Source: Isoperla grammatica (Eukaryota; Arthropoda; Insecta; Plecoptera; Perlodidae). From it: DNA of 64,000 bases. Positions 57,801 to 64,000 of the stretch are shown here, one piece after another. The DNA lies in NCBI GenBank assembly GCA_945910005.1, contig OX246740.1, forward strand, positions 2,790,736 to 2,854,735. The letters run 5' to 3'. A model generated the notes under the pieces. It was not told the origin of the DNA and did not search any database. It saw only the letters and a list, made by a program, of their open reading frames with translations. The position numbers were made by a program, and so were the translations under genes. Position 1 is the stretch's first letter; every line of letters begins with the position of its first letter.

Positions 57801-60800
57801 CAGACCTCAAGCATAGAAACCGACGACGCTACGGCATACGCCATAGCACACGATGATACTTACAGCGCTTACACAGGTACAAGACATACTGCTCTCAATG
57901 TTGTGCATTGTTTGGGGTATTCAGATAGCTTATATCATAACCTCCTATAGCCGTCTGAACTCCTGATACACATCAACAGAAAACGCAGTTTTGTGACTTT
58001 CAAGACTTGGATCATTCTAATATTATAACCTCCTATAGCCGTCTGAACTCCTGATACACATCCACAGAAAACGCAGGTTAGTAAATTCACGTTGGGAACA
58101 TCACTGAACAGCCAACATTAAAACATGTTTCCTGGGCTAACCATGAAATATAGACAAACCAAAACATGTTCCATAAGTACACTGGGAATGGAAGATGCAG
58201 AAAGTGTAGACATTATTGTCTTAACCCTTTAATCTGTGCCGCAACGCAGTGTCAAAAACGTGATAAAATACACTGCGTTTTTGAGTTTTTAATTTTTTAC
58301 AGCTATATTGTTCACTTAAGGGATCTCAAAGTTAATAAACAAGGTAGAACGGATAATTTTCTACTTTGAAAAAAATCAACGTGTACCTATGTTTGTTATT
58401 AACGACGTCAGGCGTCGCCGAAATTTCAAAGGTTTTCTTGTCAAGTTCCACTTTCGGTACCGATTGTGGATGAACGGTGGTATCTAGTTACTCGTAGCGT
58501 CGAACTTAAGTTCAGTAAGAATCCTTGGTGACGAAAAATGAGCGTCGGTAGCGTCGGTTTGCACAGGTCGTGGTGAGGCGACGCCAACTTCAGGTAACCA
58601 AAATAGTAGATGTTTTGAGGTTTTTATTTTTTTACGGGTAAACGGTTTAAGATAGAATTTTTTAGTTGTCAGTTCCTTCTTATTAATCGCTCTCTTGATA
58701 TGTTTCGATTTTTTAAAAAATAAAAAAATTCAAAATTTCAAAATTCTCCGATTGTGCTCTTCTGAGACAAAATTTGAAATTTTGGGCGCCTGTATCTCTG
58801 TTAGTATGACCCCCAGCTTATTTTCGTTTTCAGGATGTCTAGATAATTAACGCAAAAAAAAAATAATAAACAAAAAAAAATTAATTTGGACTACCCGTTT
58901 TTTAGCTACGAGCGCTTGAAAAAAAAATTTCCCCTAAGTAAACCCTTCTCAACTATTCTGCTCTGAATATAGAAGAAAAAAAGTTTGCCGTAAATGGGTC
59001 TCGAACCCCGGACCGCGAAAACACTAGTCGGCGTCGCTACTGCCTACGCCACGCCACAGGATGTAAGTTTGAGCGCTTAGACTGGTACATATTGTACTGC
59101 TCTCAATGAATGCATGTATGTATCTCGATTCATTCTTATTGTAATTCTAACACCTAACATAGATGGATTTACGAACACAGGTTCTTATTGGATTAAAAAA
59201 ATATCCGAGAGTACGATGTGAAAATAAAAAACCCGAAAATTGAGAAAAAAACGCCTTCAATTTTTTTTTGAATTATCGGAGTTTTTATCATCAGATCGTA
59301 ATGATTGATTGGATGGTTGATCGCGAAACCGTAAATCGTTTGTGTAAACAACGAGTCGTTTGACGGTTAAAAAATAAACCGTGTCCATTCAAGTTGATGT
59401 ATTGATATAAATGTGTGAATATGGTGAGAAAAAAGAGTGTGTGGAACGGGTCTCGAACCCCAGACCTCAAGCATGGTAACCGACGACGCTACGCATACGC
59501 CATAGCACACGATCATAGTTACAGCGCTTACACAGGTACAAGACATACTGCTCTCAATGTTGTGCATTGTTTGGGGTATTCAGATAGCTTATATCATAAC
59601 CTCCTATAGCCGTCTGAACTCCTGATACACATCAACAGAAAACGCAGTTTTGGGACTTTCAAGACTTGGTTCATTCTAATATCATTACCTCCTATAGCCA
59701 TCTGAACTCCTGATACACATCCACAGAAAACGCAGTTTAGTAAATTCACGTTGGGAACATCACTGAACAGCCAACATTAAAACATGTTTCCTGGGCTAAC
59801 AATGAATTATAGACAAACCAAAACATGTTCCATAAGTACACTGGAAATGGAAGATGCAGAAAGTGTAGACATTATTGTCTTAACCCTTTAATCTGTGCCG
59901 CTACGCAGTGTCAAAAACGTGCTAAAATACACTGCGTTTTTGAGTTTTTAATTTTTTACAGCTATATTGTTTACTTGAGGGATCTCAAAGTTAATAAACA
60001 AGGTAGAACGGATAATTTTCTACTTTGAAAAAAATCAACGTGTACCTATGTTTGTTATTAACGACGTCAGGCGTCGCCGAAATTTCAAAGGTTTTCTTGT
60101 CAAGTTCCACTTTCGGTACCGATTGTGGATGAAAGGTGGTACCTAGTTACTCGTAGCGTCGAACTTAAGTTCAGTAAGAATCCTTGGTGACGAAGTATGA
60201 GCGTAGGTAGCGTCGGTTTGCACAGGTCGTGGTGAGGCGACGCCAACTTCAGGTAACCAAAATAGTAGATTTTTTTAGGTTTATATTTTTTTACGGGTAA
60301 ACGGTTTAAGATAGAATTTTTTGGTTGTCAGTTCCTTCTTAATCATTGCTCTCTTGATATGTTTCGTATTTTTAAAAAAATAAAACAAATTCAAAATTTC
60401 AAAATTCTCCGATTGTGCTCTTCTGAGACAAAATTTGAAATTTTGGGCGCCTGTATCTCTGTCAGTATGACCCCCAGCATATTTTTGTTTTCAGGATGTC
60501 TAGATAATTAACGCAAAAAAAATAAAAAAAATAAAAAAACAAATTTGGACTACCCGTTTTTTAGCTACGAGCGCTTGAAAAAAAAAATTCCCCTTAGTAA
60601 ACCCTTCTCAACTATTCTGCTCTGAATATGGAAGAAAAAAAGTTTGCCGGTAATGGGTCTCGAACCCCGGACCGCGAAAACACTAGTCGGCGTCGCTACT
60701 GCCTACGCCACGCCTCAGGATGGAAGTTGGAATGCTTAGACTGGTACATACTGTACTGCTCTCAATGAATGCATGTATGTATCTCGATTCATTCTTATTG

Positions 60801-61242
60801 TAATTCTAGCACCTAACATAGATGGATTTACGAACAGAGGGTCTTATTGGATTTAAAAAATATCCAAGAATACGATCTGAAAATAAAAACCCCGAAAATT
60901 GAGCAAAAAACGCCTTCAATTTTTTTTTTCAATTTTCGGAGTTTTTATCATCAGATCGTAGTGTTTGATTGGTTGGTTGATTGCGAAACCGTAAATCGTT
61001 TGTGGAAACATCGAGCGGTTTGATGGTTAAAAAATAAACCTTGGCCATTCACGTTGATGTATTGATATAAATGTGTGAATATGGTGAGAAAAAAGAATGG
61101 GTGTCCCGGGCCTCGAACCCCAGACCTCAAGTGTTTGAAGCTACGACGTTACCGCGTACCCCATGCCTCACGATGGAAGGAGCGTTGCTTACGTTGGTAG
61201 ATGACATTCTGCTCTCAATGTTTGCATGCATGAATTTCATGG

Positions 61243-62080
61243 TATCTCGATTCATTCTTATTGTAATTGTAACACCGAGCATAGATGGACTTACGAACTT
61301 AGGGTCTCGTGGGATTCCAAAAATATACAAGAATACGATCTGATGTCAAAAAATCTAAAAATCAAAAAAAAATTAAGTCGCTTTTTTTCTTAAGTTCAAA
61401 AAATGAGTTTCAACACATTGTATTTTTAAAATCGTATTTGATAGATCTTGACCCAGTGAACGCGAAACTGTTAACAGTTTTTGGCGGAAACCAACCGTTT
61501 GTCTGTAAAAAAATAATGAGTATTCTACTCGATTCTTCTTATTGTAATTGTAACTCCAAATATGGATGGATTTACGAACTGATGGTCTCACAGGATGCAT
61601 AAAGTATCAAAGATGGACATCTGATCATAAAAACTGCAAAAATGGCAAAAAAGTATTTTTCGACGTTTTGCAACCAGTATAGTCTTCTCAAAAATCCTAA
61701 ATCCACACTTTGTCTTTTAAATATCTTATTCGTTAGATATTGACCCCGTGAATGCAAAACTGTAAACAGTTTTTTGCGGAAACAAACCGTTCGCCTGTAA
61801 AAAAATAATTAATATTCTACTCGATTTATTCTTTTTGTAATTGTGACTCCAAATATCAATTGATTTACGAACTGATGGTCTCTCTAGATTCACAAAGTTG
61901 CCAAAAATACGATCTGATGACAAAAACTCTAAAAATTGAAAACAAAATTTGAAGTAGTTAAGTCCAAAAACTGAGTTTCAACACATTGTCCTTTTAAAAT
62001 AGCATATGAAAGATCTTGATCACATGATCACGAGAAATGAAATCGTTTGTGGAAACAACGAGCCGTTGGACCGTTAAAAA
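61243..62080 (+). repeat. three diverged sub-repeats of about 295 bp
   Basis: Blocks starting with ATTCTTATTGTAATTGTAAC recur near 61251, 61541 and 61827. Each continues with GGATTTACGAACT, an A-rich stretch, GATCTTGAC-like sequence and AACCGTT...GTAAAAAAATAA. They replace the single copy of this block found in normal units. Confidence 0.75.
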
Positions 62081-62359
62081 ATAAACCGTGTCCATGCACG
62101 TTGATGTATTGATATAAATTCGTGAATACGGTGAAAAAAAAAGAGTGCGTGTAACGGGTTTCGAACCCCAGACCTAATACATTCGAAGCGACGACTTTCC
62201 GCGTACGCCATGCCTCACGATGGAGGTAACATTGCTTACACTGGTAGATAATGGCAATGGCTCTCAATATATGGCATAGCTTGTTGTATTCAGATAGCTC
62301 ATCTCAACATTAAAACATGTTTCCTCGGCTAACCGTTAATGCAAAGCAAACATAAACAT

Positions 62360-63268
62360 ATTATTCTACCCCTTCTTTTTTTTTCCACCATATTCACACA
62401 TTTATATCAATACATCAACGTGCATGGACACGGTTTATTCTTTACCGGTTAAACGGCTCGTTGTTCCCACAAGCGATTAACTCTTTCGCGATCACGCGAT
62501 CAAGATCTATCAAATGCGATTTAAAAAGACAATGTGTTGAAACTGGATTTTTAGAGTTAGTTAAGAAACGGCTTCTTGGATATTCTTGGATGTTTTTTAA
62601 ATCCAATGAGACCCTCTCTTCGTTAATCCATTAATATTATTTGTTACAATTACAATAAGAATGAATCGAGATACAATGAGATTCATACACGCATATATTG
62701 AGAACAGTGGGTTATCTACCTGGGTAAGCGACACACAGAGATACAGGCGCCCAAAGTTTCAATAATCGAGAATTATGAAACTTTTATTTTTCTTATTTTT
62801 TTAAAAACACCCATAAAATCAAAAGAGTAATAAATAAGAAGGAATGGGCAATCATAATTTTTTATCTCAAACCGTTTGCCCTTAAAAAAATAAAAACCTC
62901 AAGAAATGTACTACTATTCTGATTACCTGAAGTTGGCGTCGTCTCACCACGACCCGTGCAAACCGACGCTACCGACGCTCATACTACGTCACCAAGAATT
63001 CTTACTGACCTTAAGTTCGACGCTACGACTAACTAGGTACCACCGTTCATCCACAATCGGTACCGAAAGTGGAACGTGACAAGAAAACCTTAGACATTTC
63101 GGCGAGGCCTGACGTCGTTCACAACAAACATAGGAACACGTTGATTTTTTTTGAAGTACGAAATTATCAGTTCTACCTTGGGTATTAACTTTAAGATCCC
63201 TCAAGTAAACAATTTAGCTGTAAAAAATTAAAAACTCAAAAACGCAGTGTATTTTAGCACGTTTGTGA
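62360..63268 (-). repeat. inverted partial unit closing the array
   Basis: Sequence here matches the array unit on the opposite strand: CACCATATTCACACATTTAT near 62387 is the inverse of 62085-62140, and 62925-63260 is the inverse of the GTCGGTAGCG...TTTTTGAGTTT part. tRNA-like module 1 is missing from this copy. Confidence 0.8.
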
Positions 63269-64000
63269 CACTTCTTCTGGATGTTGTCTTCCGTTTGCCA
63301 CATTATCAGAACATTGGAGGCCACTTGCAATTTTGAAAATTTATGAAGGATGCATAGGCTATGGATTTTAGGTGAAATCAACATGAACATTTGAAGAAAA
63401 TAACTTACATTTATTTTGACATAGTCTAGTTACAATTTTTTGCATGTATGTTATTACTAATGCTACACGACAATGGTAACTCACTTCGTAAAATATATTA
63501 ACATAGTATTTGTGATAGTTTTTTTAACCATTCTAGTAAAGGGTCCTTTTATGTTCTGGTATGTACGACTGTACGTGTTGGAGAAAATTTTACCAACCAC
63601 AGTCAAATGTTGTATATTATGTACCTTACATATTATAGAGCTTGTTTCTTGCATTCATGTAGGTATACAAGATATAATACCAAATAGTATTCGGCAGTAT
63701 CGAAGTTACTACCGAATTCTCACGTGACAAGCAGGTGTCATTCGTTACTTGACAGAGAGTCATAATCTGTAATGCAGAACGTGCTTGCTTGCCCTCTATA
63801 CTAGGTACATCACTTGAATAATATTCTAGAGGCTAATAGCTAAACATAAAAGTATAGACGTGCATATCTGGTCTTACGTCAAACAATGTAAATAATAATA
63901 CTAATATGTATATACGAATATGAAAATAGACGACTATTGGTAGAGAGTGTCTATCTTATTAGTATTACACAATCATCTTAGTATAATACATGCACACATA
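63269..64000. other. unique-looking AT-rich DNA, no gene seen
   Basis: Beyond the array. The open frame 63473-63727 is hydrophobic but has no recognisable family and lacks splice context. Confidence 0.45.

Larger units (their letters stand above)
38868..63268 (+). repeat. tandem array of about 1.66-kb units (interrupted)
   Basis: Units begin at GTGCTCTTCTGAGAC at about 38868, 40555, 42048, 43707, 50098, 52133, 53792, 55450, 57104, 58754 and 60414. Spacing is 1650-1690 except for unit 2 (1.49 kb, lacks an internal duplication), the unit with the retrotransposon and the unit with the MITE. Each unit has, in order, an A-rich tract, tRNA-like module 1, a TTCATTCTTATTGTAATT block, tRNA-like module 2, a duplicated CATAACCTCCTATAGCCG segment and a GTCGGTAGCG block. 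The last unit is longer and diverged, and a partial inverted unit closes the array. No intact known gene is encoded. Confidence 0.93.

Noticed and set aside
39091..62220. True tRNA genes at the B-box-bearing modules of the array
   Set aside because: A- and B-box spacing fits, but the anticodon and acceptor stems do not pair and the apparent anticodons differ between modules, so these are tRNA-derived promoters and not tRNAs.
38868..63268. CRISPR array
   Set aside because: Units are 1.66 kb, eukaryotic context, no short repeat-spacer pattern.

Overview
The window is animal nuclear DNA, AT-rich, with two spliced protein-coding genes and a very heavy load of mobile and repetitive DNA. The introns have GT-AG borders, a Ty3/Gypsy element carries a tRNA-Leu primer-binding site, and there are many MITEs and SINE-like elements. 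The LRRC27 and NELF-A homologues together point to a metazoan. The palindrome TAGGCCTA is strikingly common in introns and intergenic DNA, as in several marine invertebrate and fish genomes. I would guess a marine invertebrate but cannot name a phylum from sequence alone.

Layout. (1) 1-3290: intergenic, with a near-perfect snap-back repeat and MITEs. (2) 3292-11085, minus strand: a complete LRRC27-like gene. Its six coding exons join with matching phases to 511 codons; the introns carry a LINE tail, MITEs, a tandem repeat and a 1.3-kb TIR transposon. (3) 11086-11869: the shared head-to-head 5' region. (4) 11870-29216, plus strand: a complete NELF-A (NELFA) gene of nine coding exons and about 608 aa, followed by a probable 3'-UTR intron and a poly(A) signal near 30650. 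Intron 4 holds three elements in series: a 5'-truncated LINE, a P-element-like transposon with a THAP-domain exon, and a hAT-like element. (5) 30653-38867: intergenic, with SINE and MITE copies, a hammerhead-like motif and a hAT-like end. (6) 38868-63268: a tandem array of about 1.66-kb units that ends in an inverted partial unit. Each unit carries two tRNA-like modules. The array is interrupted by a young, apparently intact Ty3/Gypsy retrotransposon (44626-49352) and by a 373-bp MITE in a TTAA target. (7) 63269-64000: no recognisable feature.

The two host genes are functionally unrelated as far as is known. NELF-A is a subunit of the negative elongation factor that pauses RNA polymerase II. 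LRRC27 is a poorly characterised leucine-rich-repeat/coiled-coil protein. They probably share a bidirectional promoter. The most unusual object is the 24-kb array: a dimeric, higher-order tandem repeat whose best-preserved parts look like internal RNA polymerase III promoters.
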